From: Buttiauxella massiliensis
GTDB taxonomy: Bacteria; Pseudomonadota; Gammaproteobacteria; Enterobacterales; Enterobacteriaceae
Assembly (NCBI RefSeq): GCF_902500225.1
Contig: NZ_LR722658.1
Location: forward strand, 1 to 64,000
DNA length: 64,000 bases
Reading direction: 5' to 3'
The notes beneath the pieces are model-generated. The model worked only from the letters and a program-made list of their open reading frames with translations. It made no database searches and was not told the DNA's origin. Positions within the stretch are counted from its first letter, which is position 1, and the number at the start of each line of letters is the position of its first letter. Below, piece after piece: positions 8,769 to 17,862 of the stretch. The translations under genes and the position numbers were made by a program.

Positions 8769-9679
8769 AGTATATTACTAACAGTAGATTTGTTTTTGTT
8801 GTTGATGTATCTTGCTTTGCACCATTTACCATCAGCACTAACAGACAATAAATTAACTTTATCACCTTTAATGAGATATGAACCTTTCATATTATACATT
8901 GAGTCATAAAAATACGCTTTAGACTGATTGATACTTATTGCTGGGTATCTTGAACACATGTTTTTATCTGACAGAGATGGAATTGCTTTATTTAGTTCTA
9001 TTTTTCCGTCTGAAATTTTTTCAGACATGATTTCCTCCTGCCCTGTAATCTGCGCATTGTATACCACCCATGGACTATCAACAAAAACCTCACATTCACC
9101 TTTACTGGTTAAAGATAAAATAGAGTAATTATCGTCCATCAATGCTTGTTTGTTATTGTACAGCTTGTATAACAATCTCTCTTTACTATTAAAAACAACA
9201 ATAGGAAGGTAATTAACCTTACCAGTTAATATTAAACTGGTATCCGTAGAGTCCATATTGACTTCAATTTCGTTTACTTTTTTATCTATGTAATCGGAAT
9301 ATTTTTCCGGGGGTGAAAACTCTAACCCACAAACCCCCTCCTTTACTAACACTCCATTTTTCTTGCTTTTAACATTAGAATATAAACAATCAATAATAAA
9401 TTTATCATTTGTGTATTTTAAGGTCGCATAAACAGTAGAATCATGCAGTGATCGCCCATCTGCTATAATGGCAGGAGTACCAGAAAAAAAGTCAAATGAG
9501 TAAGATGGATTTTCTGTATAATTCTCCTCAAATTTTAATATAATTTTATTGTTTCCCTTTTGTGCATAGATCTCATCGTTTGATTTATCGTATCCATACA
9601 TCACGGCATCATTGGCCTGACTAATCGTTGAATGACTGACTATTACAACCATTAACAACATAAGAAAATTTTTGTTCAT
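8747..9679 (-). CDS. Secreted protein, probable immunity protein for the GH19 effector
   Basis: A 310-residue protein with a signal peptide (residues 1-22, ending SQA-N). The C-terminal 60 residues (KAYFYDS, GSYLIKGDKVNLLSVSADGKWCKARYIN) look like a bacterial SH3-type domain, which in cell-wall contexts binds peptidoglycan. Cysteines at several points suggest disulfides. It begins two bases after the stop of the GH19-type effector, so the two are translationally coupled. The exported location and position make it the likely immunity protein against that effector. The coding sequence is AT-rich, like the toxin domain it accompanies and unlike the GC-richer structural genes. Confidence 0.6.
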   Translation of the reverse strand: MNKNFLMLLMVVIVSHSTISQANDAVMYGYDKSNDEIYAQKGNNKIILKFEENYTENPSYSFDFFSGTPAIIADGRSLHDSTVYATLKYTNDKFIIDCLYSNVKSKKNGVLVKEGVCGLEFSPPEKYSDYIDKKVNEIEVNMDSTDTSLILTGKVNYLPIVVFNSKERLLYKLYNNKQALMDDNYSILSLTSKGECEVFVDSPWVVYNAQITGQEEIMSEKISDGKIELNKAIPSLSDKNMCSRYPAISINQSKAYFYDSMYNMKGSYLIKGDKVNLLSVSADGKWCKARYINNKNKSTVSNILCSDLNI

Positions 9680-9681
9680 AT

Positions 9682-12036
9682 TTAGAATTCCTTAGAAAGG
9701 GAAGATGTGCTTTCTAAAATGGATTGAAATTTCTTAGCGTAGGAAGCAATTAATATTTTTTGATCACTACTATTAATAATCTTCCTGGCTCCCTCATAAT
9801 CCACTCCACCACTGCCAATATATGATGAAAGATTTTTACCTGTAAAAATACCCTCTTCCATCCCCCAAACCATAATCGGCACAGCACTCTTGAAATCAGC
9901 AGCAAGATCTGGTTGATCTACATAGTTCGTTCCAAATTTATCCTTTGCTTTCTGATAATTATTCTTCCACGTAAGATGGACACATCCTCGCCCCCGATAT
10001 TTATATCCGTCACCCTGTTGAGTGTTACCGTTCGCTATGGCTCTATTTTTCAATGCCTGTGTGGAAGCAAGGACAGGATCGTATTTATTAAAATAAGTCA
10101 TCCCCCCTACCTCTGGTTGTTCACTAAAATACTCAGCAGTTGGGTAGTTATATGTCTCATGTCTTGCCGTGGCTAGCATATACGAAACCCTATATAAGTT
10201 GGGTTTATATTCCAAATGGTTAGGGTAAAATTCATTTATGCTTTCAACAATCTCTCGCAAGTTATTTTTTGAGACTAGAGACAATGCTGGCGTACCAGGG
10301 GCAAAGGAAGTATGTTCCTGCTCATATAGGGCAATAAAGGCATCAACATTAATTAACTCAGATGCCTCCCCCAGAGCCCCCAAAAACGCCACCGGATGAA
10401 AATGCCACACAGCCTCATCCTTATTAAACGCTGGCACCTGGCTCATCCATTCGAGGTCTGCCTGCCATTTCTCGCAGTATTTGACTTCCAGCGTATCCAG
10501 ATCTTTATAAAACCCTTCCCAGCGCCCTGTAGAGCGTCCGCCAGACCATTCGCTGTGGTGCTTAATAACCAGACGGTTCACCACATCCCTCACCACTGGA
10601 TCACGCACGCCCAGTGCCTGTCTGATTTCTTCTGCCGTCACTTTACCGTCACGATTACTGTCCATCTCCGTAATCAGGTCACGGTAAAATTTTGGCACCA
10701 GGTTGTACTGATAATTTCCCTGCTCCGCCGCTCGGCTTATCGAGCCAAACGCTTCCGGCACCCAGCCCTCAAAAGGGCTGTCCATCATATCGCCACTACT
10801 GCTCTCCTCCAGTGTCTGAAAACCTTGCTTCAGCAAATCGTACTGCCCGACTTCTTCGACCGCATCCTCCGGTAACCAGCCACTGCCCGATACTTTATAC
10901 CACCACTTTTTAGACGCATCCTGCGCGGGTGTTGCAGCATCACGACTCAGAAAGCACTGCGCCCCAAGCGTGGCCGATATCGGCACAAACTCCTCCGGGT
11001 CAGTCTGCTGCCGGATATATAATGGTTTACCTTTCAGCGCTCTGATTGACCTTTTATCCCCTTTCACACCCGCAGGGTTTGACAAAAATACCGGCATCTT
11101 CGGGTCTGTACTCAGTACCTCAAGGTGCACAAACCAATCCTTATCAACCAGCCCCCCTCTTGTGCCCGGTGACTCTGTACATCCCATAAAACCCACTGCT
11201 GCTCCGGCACTGACCTTCCACTCATCTGTGTCATCCGGCAGTACCACAACGTCAAACTCGCCTCTTTCCCCGGCTCTGCTCATCCACGCGGGCATCAGGC
11301 TTTTCATCTCGCCATCCTGCTCTGTCAGTTCCGGGTCCAGCGTCACCCAGTACTGCTTATCGCCTGGCTGCTTTCCGTTCAACAACCGGACCAGGCCAAA
11401 AGTGACCAGTGATGTTTGCCCGTTTTTAGTGACATAAAAACGTCCGGTGCGGGATGTCACAAAACGGTCACCCGCATTCAGGCTTTTGCTGCTTTTTCCT
11501 GGCGCTGCGTATCTGGCGTATTCACCATGCTCTTCCTCGCCCTCCGACAAACCGTTCTGTCCTTTGGTGTATTTACGCAGCAGTATTCCACTGTGCCCCG
11601 TTCTGACTTTATAACAAGGAGAGACCGGATAATCCGCTACCGGAGCCAGATGCATATACAGGCTGTAAAACTCCAGCCAGGTTTCCTGCTTTTCCGCCTC
11701 AGGCTTACACAGCGATTTCACCAGCACAAAACTGCTGCTGTAACGCAACTGAAGCCCACAATAGGGAGCCGTCATAGAGTCCCGGTTCAGGCGGTACGCA
11801 ACAATCGCGCCGTCAGCCATAAATTGCAGAGGAACCGGATCGCCTGAGTTCACTGCTTCCGGGTTCAGCGCTGAAAAAGGGTTAGAAATATCACTGATAT
11901 GGATCCCACCATGCCATAATCCATTCGCACCCAGTAGCCATGAGCCATGCGCCTCACCATCGATTAGGCGCATGACCTCATCCTGTGACCGGAAGTCCTG
12001 CCCAGTGGTATCTCTGAAGGGGTAACAGATTTTCAT
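9682..12036 (-). CDS. T6SS effector with GH19-type peptidoglycan hydrolase domain
   Basis: A 784-residue protein with no signal peptide, starting nine bases after vgrG with an AAGGAG ribosome binding site. Residues 1-310 resemble a degenerate M23/LytM module (WHGGIHI 41-47, SLYMHLAP 125-132, VHLEV 303-307). Residues 459-470 form a canonical EF-hand loop (DSNRDGKVTAEE). The scaffold ends near WHFHPVAFLGAL at 544-555. Residues 570-775 are a GH19 (chitinase/endolysin-like) domain: ATARHETYN with candidate catalytic Glu626 and YRGRGCVHLTWKNNY at 680-694. It should cleave the glycan strands of peptidoglycan in the target periplasm. The GH19 part is AT-rich relative to the scaffold, indicating domain acquisition. 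Confidence 0.78.
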   Translation of the reverse strand: MKICYPFRDTTGQDFRSQDEVMRLIDGEAHGSWLLGANGLWHGGIHISDISNPFSALNPEAVNSGDPVPLQFMADGAIVAYRLNRDSMTAPYCGLQLRYSSSFVLVKSLCKPEAEKQETWLEFYSLYMHLAPVADYPVSPCYKVRTGHSGILLRKYTKGQNGLSEGEEEHGEYARYAAPGKSSKSLNAGDRFVTSRTGRFYVTKNGQTSLVTFGLVRLLNGKQPGDKQYWVTLDPELTEQDGEMKSLMPAWMSRAGERGEFDVVVLPDDTDEWKVSAGAAVGFMGCTESPGTRGGLVDKDWFVHLEVLSTDPKMPVFLSNPAGVKGDKRSIRALKGKPLYIRQQTDPEEFVPISATLGAQCFLSRDAATPAQDASKKWWYKVSGSGWLPEDAVEEVGQYDLLKQGFQTLEESSSGDMMDSPFEGWVPEAFGSISRAAEQGNYQYNLVPKFYRDLITEMDSNRDGKVTAEEIRQALGVRDPVVRDVVNRLVIKHHSEWSGGRSTGRWEGFYKDLDTLEVKYCEKWQADLEWMSQVPAFNKDEAVWHFHPVAFLGALGEASELINVDAFIALYEQEHTSFAPGTPALSLVSKNNLREIVESINEFYPNHLEYKPNLYRVSYMLATARHETYNYPTAEYFSEQPEVGGMTYFNKYDPVLASTQALKNRAIANGNTQQGDGYKYRGRGCVHLTWKNNYQKAKDKFGTNYVDQPDLAADFKSAVPIMVWGMEEGIFTGKNLSSYIGSGGVDYEGARKIINSSDQKILIASYAKKFQSILESTSSLSKEF

Positions 12037-12045
12037 AATGGCTCC

Positions 12046-14403
12046 TTATCGTGAAATCTTTCCACGCCGCGAAGGTGGGGTAAGTTCCAGCGTGGTGTTC
12101 CTAAATACCTGAGACACCCCTTTCAGTGAGTCTGCATTTCCCGTCACCATATAGTTCGCAGCCTTTATAATGAAGTCACCCTCCGAACCATGCTCTATTC
12201 CATTCTGGTTCAGCTTCAGGTATGAACCACCACCATTAAGCATCAGGGTTTCTGGGGTGCTTATAAGGATTTCATCCTCACTGTTGGTTATCGTTATCTG
12301 TTGTTTAGCCAATAACGCCATGGTGTTTTTTTGGGCCTGAATGTCGATATCCCCCTGATTGGCGACAAGCTTTGCCCCTTCTTTATGCACAAACAGCCCC
12401 AGTGCCTTTTCGACCGTCACTGACAGGTTTTTCATGGCCCCCATATCGAGGTGCTGACCGGCGTTAATCATCGTGTTCTTCGTGCTGCTCATCTGGAGAT
12501 GTTCACCCGAGGTAAACGCCACGCCCTGGGGAGCAGTTGCCAGTATTACGGCAGACTGAAGCGCTTTGAGCTTGTCTGTTACCAGGCTTATCTGGGTGCT
12601 GATATCGGACACCAGCGCTCCGGCCGCATCAGCGGCACTGTTCAGCGCCTGCATCTGGCTGTTGGCCTGGTTTATCTGGTTAACCGCAGGCGTCATTTCC
12701 AGCACCGGCCCCTGGGCTTTTGACTGCCCGTCTGCCGTCAGGTAAATGCCTTTAGCGGCACGGACCGCGCCGAATTCATCCGTTCGTAGCTCAAAGCCGG
12801 TACCGCGTTGTTCACGCTGGCCGTTGACCAGATGGCCCATATTGAGCTGGGTTTTGCCGTATTCGGTCCCGAGCTTGATATGCTCCTCGCCCCGCTTATC
12901 CTCCATCCGCAGCTTGTTGTTCGCCGGAGTACGCCAGATGTTGCGTGTGTGGTTGTCGCTGGTGACGTGGTCAGGGTGTTCAGAATCATGCTGAGCGTAA
13001 GCGATATACGGCCTGTCCGGGTCGCCACTGTCAAACACCACCGACACTTCGGTGCCATCGAGCAGCGGCGCATGCCAGCCATAGGTATCACCGGCATACG
13101 GTTTTGCCATCCGCAGCCACAGGTAGGCATAGCCCTGTTCGCTGCTGTTGCGGTCGAAGTCCAGTTTCACCCGGTAGCGCCCCTTCTCATCCAGCCAGGC
13201 ATACGTGTCACCTTTCTGAGTGCTTTCAACTCTTGCAGACAGTGAGCCGGAAATCACCGGCCGCTTAAGCAGTACTGGTCGATAGCAGACGGTTTCGCTG
13301 TACGGGATACCCTCAAACGTCAGCTGGAAGCTGTCTTTGCGGGAGCCGCTGGCGCGAACCGTGGTAATAACAATGCCCTCTTTCACCACATCCGGCAGGC
13401 TGGTATCGGTTTCCAGTACCTGCCCCGGGGCCAGATGAGGGCTGGAAGAGCTTCCACTGACGGTGTACTGCGCATTCAGGATACGTTCATGCCGCAGACG
13501 GGCAAAGTAAGCGCCGGTCTCGGTACTTTCGTTATCACCCTCGGTCAGGAACGGTTCCGCATAGTGGTAGGTTTCACCTGTCGTGATGCCTTCTTTGCCA
13601 CTGATGCTTTCCGTGCTGTCTTTAGGTGTCAGTGCATCACGGTAGTTGTAATCCCGTGTCGCCACCCCGCCACTGACAACATGATAAGCCGTATGGATAT
13701 CCCAGATGCTTTCCTGCCCACTGTCGCTCATCCCGGACTGGTGACGTAGCGGCAGGGTCACGCCAAACTGATACTGCTCCTGGGTGTCCTGGAAAATCAC
13801 CACATCCTGTTCAAGACGGGCATCCATTTCAAAGCGCCAGAAAATGCCTACCTCAGCCAGCAGCCGCTGAATAAATTCCAGGTCAGTCTCCCGCCACTGG
13901 GTAATCAGCTCCCGGGCCGCGTACTCACGGGACAGGCGGAATTCAAAGTCCGCACCCTCAAGCCCGTGCTTACGCAATACCTGCTCAACGACTTCGGTAA
14001 CAGACTGGTTAAGGAAAATTTCGCAGCCCCTGGTGTGCGCCAACAGAGCGATACGCGGGACAAGGGCCAGCGCGTAAACGGTATCGTCTTTAGAGGTTGA
14101 GACACGTTCAAACGACTCCACCACACCAAAAACTGTGCGCACCGGGACCGCAGAAGCCCCGGTAAACATCGGGGTCTGAAGGGTGAAGGATGCTGGTTTT
14201 AGCAGTACCGTATCACTGCCGATATCCGGTGTTGCGCAGGTCACGGATATATCATAACGCCAGGGCTGGCTCAGTGACTCGAACGAACTGAAGTTCAGCA
14301 CATCAAGAAATTCACCACAGCCATGCACGTCCATCCGGTAACGGGACTGACCCAGTAGCTGTTTCACCAGACTGGCCGCATCGTTTATCAAAGAACTGCT
14401 CAT
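12046..14403 (-). CDS. vgrG: T6SS spike protein VgrG (upstream copy)
   Basis: A 785-residue VgrG (TssI), with the same core as the copy at 5791-8148: gp27-like N-terminus, OB-fold spike base with DGTEVSVVFDSGDPDRPY, and a DUF2345-type region. Its last 90 residues differ (LNQNGIEHGSEGDF, then a basic tail ending PPSRRGKISR), presumably matching the GH19 effector encoded nine bases downstream. The ATG overlaps the clpV stop (ATGA), with AAGGAA as the ribosome binding site, so it is coupled to clpV. Within the core I find no base differences between the copies from about 12808 to 14153. Confidence 0.94.
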   Translation of the reverse strand: MSSSLINDAASLVKQLLGQSRYRMDVHGCGEFLDVLNFSSFESLSQPWRYDISVTCATPDIGSDTVLLKPASFTLQTPMFTGASAVPVRTVFGVVESFERVSTSKDDTVYALALVPRIALLAHTRGCEIFLNQSVTEVVEQVLRKHGLEGADFEFRLSREYAARELITQWRETDLEFIQRLLAEVGIFWRFEMDARLEQDVVIFQDTQEQYQFGVTLPLRHQSGMSDSGQESIWDIHTAYHVVSGGVATRDYNYRDALTPKDSTESISGKEGITTGETYHYAEPFLTEGDNESTETGAYFARLRHERILNAQYTVSGSSSSPHLAPGQVLETDTSLPDVVKEGIVITTVRASGSRKDSFQLTFEGIPYSETVCYRPVLLKRPVISGSLSARVESTQKGDTYAWLDEKGRYRVKLDFDRNSSEQGYAYLWLRMAKPYAGDTYGWHAPLLDGTEVSVVFDSGDPDRPYIAYAQHDSEHPDHVTSDNHTRNIWRTPANNKLRMEDKRGEEHIKLGTEYGKTQLNMGHLVNGQREQRGTGFELRTDEFGAVRAAKGIYLTADGQSKAQGPVLEMTPAVNQINQANSQMQALNSAADAAGALVSDISTQISLVTDKLKALQSAVILATAPQGVAFTSGEHLQMSSTKNTMINAGQHLDMGAMKNLSVTVEKALGLFVHKEGAKLVANQGDIDIQAQKNTMALLAKQQITITNSEDEILISTPETLMLNGGGSYLKLNQNGIEHGSEGDFIIKAANYMVTGNADSLKGVSQVFRNTTLELTPPSRRGKISR

Positions 14404-17066
14404 GACGGAATTCCTTCGGTCTGCCCGTTAAACTCCAGCACGATGCCTTCTTCTTCGTCCCAGTTGAGCGACAGGGAAGACGGCTTGCGTTTTGCGGCCA
14501 TATGGCTCAGTAACTGCTGGCTCAGCACCGGCAGGATTTGTTGATTCAGGAGGCTGTCAACGTTACGGGCCCCCGTATCCGGCAACAGGCAGGCAGACGT
14601 CAGCATATCGCTGAGGCTGTCATCAATATGCGTGGTAATGCCGTAGTGCCGTTGCAGGCGGCGGCTGACCTGATTGAGTTTCATGCCAACGATGGTTCGC
14701 ATCGCATCCTGAGCCAGTGGACGGAAAATCACCGTCTGGAAACGGGCCAGCAGTGCAGGCTGGAAATGGTCACGCAGGACAGGCCGCAACAGCTCGTGCA
14801 GATCGCTTTCCGTTGCGTCCGGTTGTTCGTCAACCAGCTGCATCAACGGGTCGCTGCCGAGATTGGAGGTCATCAGGATCACGGTATTGCGAAAATCAAT
14901 TTCCCGCCCTTCCCCGTCCCGCATAAAGCCACGGTCAAACACCTGGTAAAACAGGTTCATCACATCCCGGTGGGCCTTTTCGACCTCATCGAGCAGGACC
15001 ACGCTGTATGGGCGCTTACGCACCGCCTCGGTCAGAATGCCGCCCTGACCGTAACCCACGTAACCCGGAGGCGAGCCTTTTAACTGGCTGACAGTATGTG
15101 GTTCCTGGTATTCAGAGAGGTTAATGGTGATCAGCGATTTTTCGCCTCCATACATCACGCCAGCCAGCGCCAGCGCGGTTTCGGTTTTCCCCACACCGCT
15201 TGGCCCCACCAGTAAAAAGACACCCTGCGGCCCGTTTTCCGGCGTGAGTCCGGTTTTCGAGGCACGAAGACGCTGAGCAATGGCATTCAGTGCCGCGCCC
15301 TGGCCGACCACGCGTGTTGCCAGTTGATCTTCCAGTGTCAGCAGTTCGGTCTGCTCATCTTTCATCAGTGATGAAAGCGGGACGCCCGTCCAGTCAGCAA
15401 TCACTGTCGCTACAGTGCGGACATCCACATCTAACCCCAGCAACGGGCTGTTATTTTGCACCTGAGACAGTTCAGACTGGAGTGCGGCGAGTTCTTCCTG
15501 GCGGCTGATATCACCGCGACATTCCTTCAGTTGTTCAGTGAGCCGCTTTTCGATCTCAAACTGATCCAGAAGGGACTCCTGTTGTAGATTCAGCTCAGAC
15601 GTAAGCTGTTCGATCTGAGGCAGACGTGAGGAATCAAAGGCGTTGCCCAGCGCAATATCTTCCAGCAACTCCTGTTGCTCCATTGCAAGCGAGGTGAGTT
15701 CAGCCTGCAAACGGGTAAGCTGTTCCGGTAGAGTGTCGAGGCTCATCCGCACACGGGCAGCTGCTGTATCCAGCAAATCCACCGCTTTATCGGGCAACTG
15801 CCGCCCCGTCAGATAACGGCGGGACAGTGTTACGGCCGCACGAACTGCCTCGCCGGTAATATGCACACCATGGTGTTCGGCGTAGCGGGATTTGAGACCA
15901 CGCAACATCAGGCAGGCGGTATCATCATCAGGCTCATCGACCTTGACCATCTGGAAGCGGCGTTCGAGTGCGGCGTCACGCTCAAAATATTGCTTGTACT
16001 CGCTCCAGGTGGTGGCGGCGATGGTGCGCAGTTCGCCACGGGCCAGCGCAGGCTTCAGCAGGTTAGCGGCATCCGCGCCCCCCGCCTGATTCCCGGCTCC
16101 GATGATCGTATGGGCCTCATCAATAAACACCAGCACCGGCACCGGAGAATGTTGCACCGCGTCGATAATGTTTTTCAGCCGTTGTTCAAATTCACCTTTT
16201 ACGCCAGCACCCGCCTGTAATAAGCCCAGGTCGAGGGTTCTGACAATGACCGATTTCAGACTTTCCGGCACATTACCGTCAGCAATACGCAGCGCCAGCC
16301 CTTCAACCAGTGCGGTTTTACCGACACCCGGTTCACCGACCAGAATCGGGTTGTTCTTACGGCGGCGGGACAGAATATCCACCATCTGGCGAATTTCATT
16401 ATCGCGGCCAAAAACCGGATCAATTTTGCCTTCACGCGCCAGGGCTGTGACATCCACCGTAAACCGGTTAAGCACGGCTTCTTCCTGGCTTAAATCGGCT
16501 TGCTTACCTGACGCCTGATCGTGTGCTCCCTCGACCATATCTGTTGCCCTGCCGATGAATTTCACATTACCGACAGGCTCCTGGATGAGCGCTTCCGGGC
16601 GTTCATCCGACTGCGCTTCCAGGATGGGACGCAACCGCTCCAGTTGGCTGGTGGTCAGGGTCATTAACGGCCACAGCCCTTCGCAACGAGCAAGCCCTGG
16701 CGTTTCAATCATGGCGGTCAGCAGATGCACACTGCGGATCTGTTCATCACCGGCAAGTGTTGCGGCAAGCCATGATTGCTTCAGCAACGACTGAAGGGAG
16801 GCGGACAGTTCCGGACGGCTGCGTACCGAGCGGGTTTGTGCGTCAAGGTGCGTCAGCAGGCTCTGCCAGACAGCATCCATATCCCACTCATAGCGACGGG
16901 CGAGTACGGTCAGATCCCCTTCTCCCTGCTCCAGCAGCTTTAACAGCCAGTGCTCAGGGGTGATTTCTGCATGGGCGCGTGTCTGACACAGCGAAGCCGC
17001 GCCCTCAAGCGCACGGGCACAGTACGGGTTGAGGCGGCGAAGCAAAACGGCGGACTGACTTTCCAT
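14400..17066 (-). CDS. clpV: T6SS sheath-recycling AAA+ ATPase ClpV (TssH)
   Basis: An 888-residue ClpB-type protein with an N-terminal Clp repeat domain (1-150), a first AAA+ module (Walker A GEPGVGKTA at 244-252, Walker B VLVFIDEA at 311-318), a coiled middle domain (about 410-540) and a second AAA+ module (GPSGVGKTE near 620). ClpV disassembles contracted TssB/TssC sheath in the cytoplasm so that subunits can be reused. The length is normal for the family. It overlaps vgrG by four bases downstream and is separated from hcp by about 300 bases holding an ERIC repeat. Confidence 0.96.
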   Translation of the reverse strand: MESQSAVLLRRLNPYCARALEGAASLCQTRAHAEITPEHWLLKLLEQGEGDLTVLARRYEWDMDAVWQSLLTHLDAQTRSVRSRPELSASLQSLLKQSWLAATLAGDEQIRSVHLLTAMIETPGLARCEGLWPLMTLTTSQLERLRPILEAQSDERPEALIQEPVGNVKFIGRATDMVEGAHDQASGKQADLSQEEAVLNRFTVDVTALAREGKIDPVFGRDNEIRQMVDILSRRRKNNPILVGEPGVGKTALVEGLALRIADGNVPESLKSVIVRTLDLGLLQAGAGVKGEFEQRLKNIIDAVQHSPVPVLVFIDEAHTIIGAGNQAGGADAANLLKPALARGELRTIAATTWSEYKQYFERDAALERRFQMVKVDEPDDDTACLMLRGLKSRYAEHHGVHITGEAVRAAVTLSRRYLTGRQLPDKAVDLLDTAAARVRMSLDTLPEQLTRLQAELTSLAMEQQELLEDIALGNAFDSSRLPQIEQLTSELNLQQESLLDQFEIEKRLTEQLKECRGDISRQEELAALQSELSQVQNNSPLLGLDVDVRTVATVIADWTGVPLSSLMKDEQTELLTLEDQLATRVVGQGAALNAIAQRLRASKTGLTPENGPQGVFLLVGPSGVGKTETALALAGVMYGGEKSLITINLSEYQEPHTVSQLKGSPPGYVGYGQGGILTEAVRKRPYSVVLLDEVEKAHRDVMNLFYQVFDRGFMRDGEGREIDFRNTVILMTSNLGSDPLMQLVDEQPDATESDLHELLRPVLRDHFQPALLARFQTVIFRPLAQDAMRTIVGMKLNQVSRRLQRHYGITTHIDDSLSDMLTSACLLPDTGARNVDSLLNQQILPVLSQQLLSHMAAKRKPSSLSLNWDEEEGIVLEFNGQTEGIPS

Positions 17067-17241
17067 ATCTCTATCTCTCTTTTCTGATCATTCAGGACAC
17101 GCTACCGCCCATCGCTGTTCCTTTTGATAAGGAGACCAAAGCGCACGAGGTCAGGCTGGCAGGCAGATTGTGGCTTTGCTGAGCACCCGCTCGCAGGCGC
17201 TTAGCAAAAACTGCGGACAGGTAGCCCCATCCGCATCGGAC

Positions 17242-17368
17242 ATTACCCTAAATAATTCGTGCTGCAGGAAGGCGGCAAGTTCGGGAATCCCCGGTAGCAT
17301 AGATAACTATGCGACTGGGGTGAGCGAACGTAGCCAACGCACCTGCGGTGCGAAGAATGACGGGTAAT
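17242..17368. repeat. ERIC intergenic repeat between hcp and clpV
   Basis: A 127-base palindromic element with terminal inverted repeats ATTACCC/GGGTAAT and inner segments typical of ERIC (AATAATTCG, GCAGGAAGGCGGCAAG, GACTGGGGTGAGCG, AGCCAACGCA). The central stem is replaced by AGCATAGATAACTATGC. One end abuts the hcp stop codon, so in the hcp-clpV transcript it would form a long hairpin directly after hcp. The remaining bases 17067-17241 show no gene. Confidence 0.9.
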
Positions 17369-17859
17369 TACGCGGTGGTACGTTCGTTCCACGAATCGGA
17401 ATGAATGATGTTGCCGTCTTTGTAGGTCCAGGTGATTTTTTCGTAGCGCAGTTCAATGCGCTCCAGGTGGTTATGTTTCTCTTTCGCCGGATCTTTGATG
17501 TCGTACATTTCTGGCGCAACTTTCACCAGCTTGACGTTTTCCAGTTTGGTGTTGAAATATTCAACTTCCTGGCCTGCGTCATTGATTTTGTACCACTTGA
17601 ATTCAGCCGATTTCAGGGTCTGGCCGGTGGTCACCGCCTTGTACAGATACGGGCTGGATGAGTCGATCTCTTTGGTAAACAGGAACGGAGTGTGGATACG
17701 GGTGCCCGTCAGTTTGCCGGTGTTATTGTCGGTCGGGATATACAGGTTGTGTTCCTGAGCAACCACTTCGATGCTGCCTTCACGGTCTTTAACATCAACA
17801 AAACCTTTAATGTCCGCGCCGCCGTCATCTTTCAGCCACAGATAGACTGGAATTGCCAT
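17368..17859 (-). CDS. hcp: T6SS tube protein Hcp (TssD)
   Basis: A 163-residue Hcp: MAIPVYLWLKDDGGADIKG at the N-terminus, HTPFLFTKEID and SSPYLYKAV in the middle and ERIELRYEKITWTYKDGN near the end, all hallmarks of the hexameric ring protein that stacks into the inner tube and is secreted. The length is standard. It follows the OmpA-domain gene by three bases with a GGAGAAG ribosome binding site. Its stop codon overlaps the end of an ERIC repeat. Confidence 0.96.
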   Translation of the reverse strand: MAIPVYLWLKDDGGADIKGFVDVKDREGSIEVVAQEHNLYIPTDNNTGKLTGTRIHTPFLFTKEIDSSSPYLYKAVTTGQTLKSAEFKWYKINDAGQEVEYFNTKLENVKLVKVAPEMYDIKDPAKEKHNHLERIELRYEKITWTYKDGNIIHSDSWNERTTA

Positions 17860-17862
17860 GTT

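Noticed and set aside
12738-14129. Open frames in other frames of the vgrG genes, repeated in both copies
   Set aside because: Their duplication and conservation follow from the near-identity of the two vgrG genes, not from independent coding.
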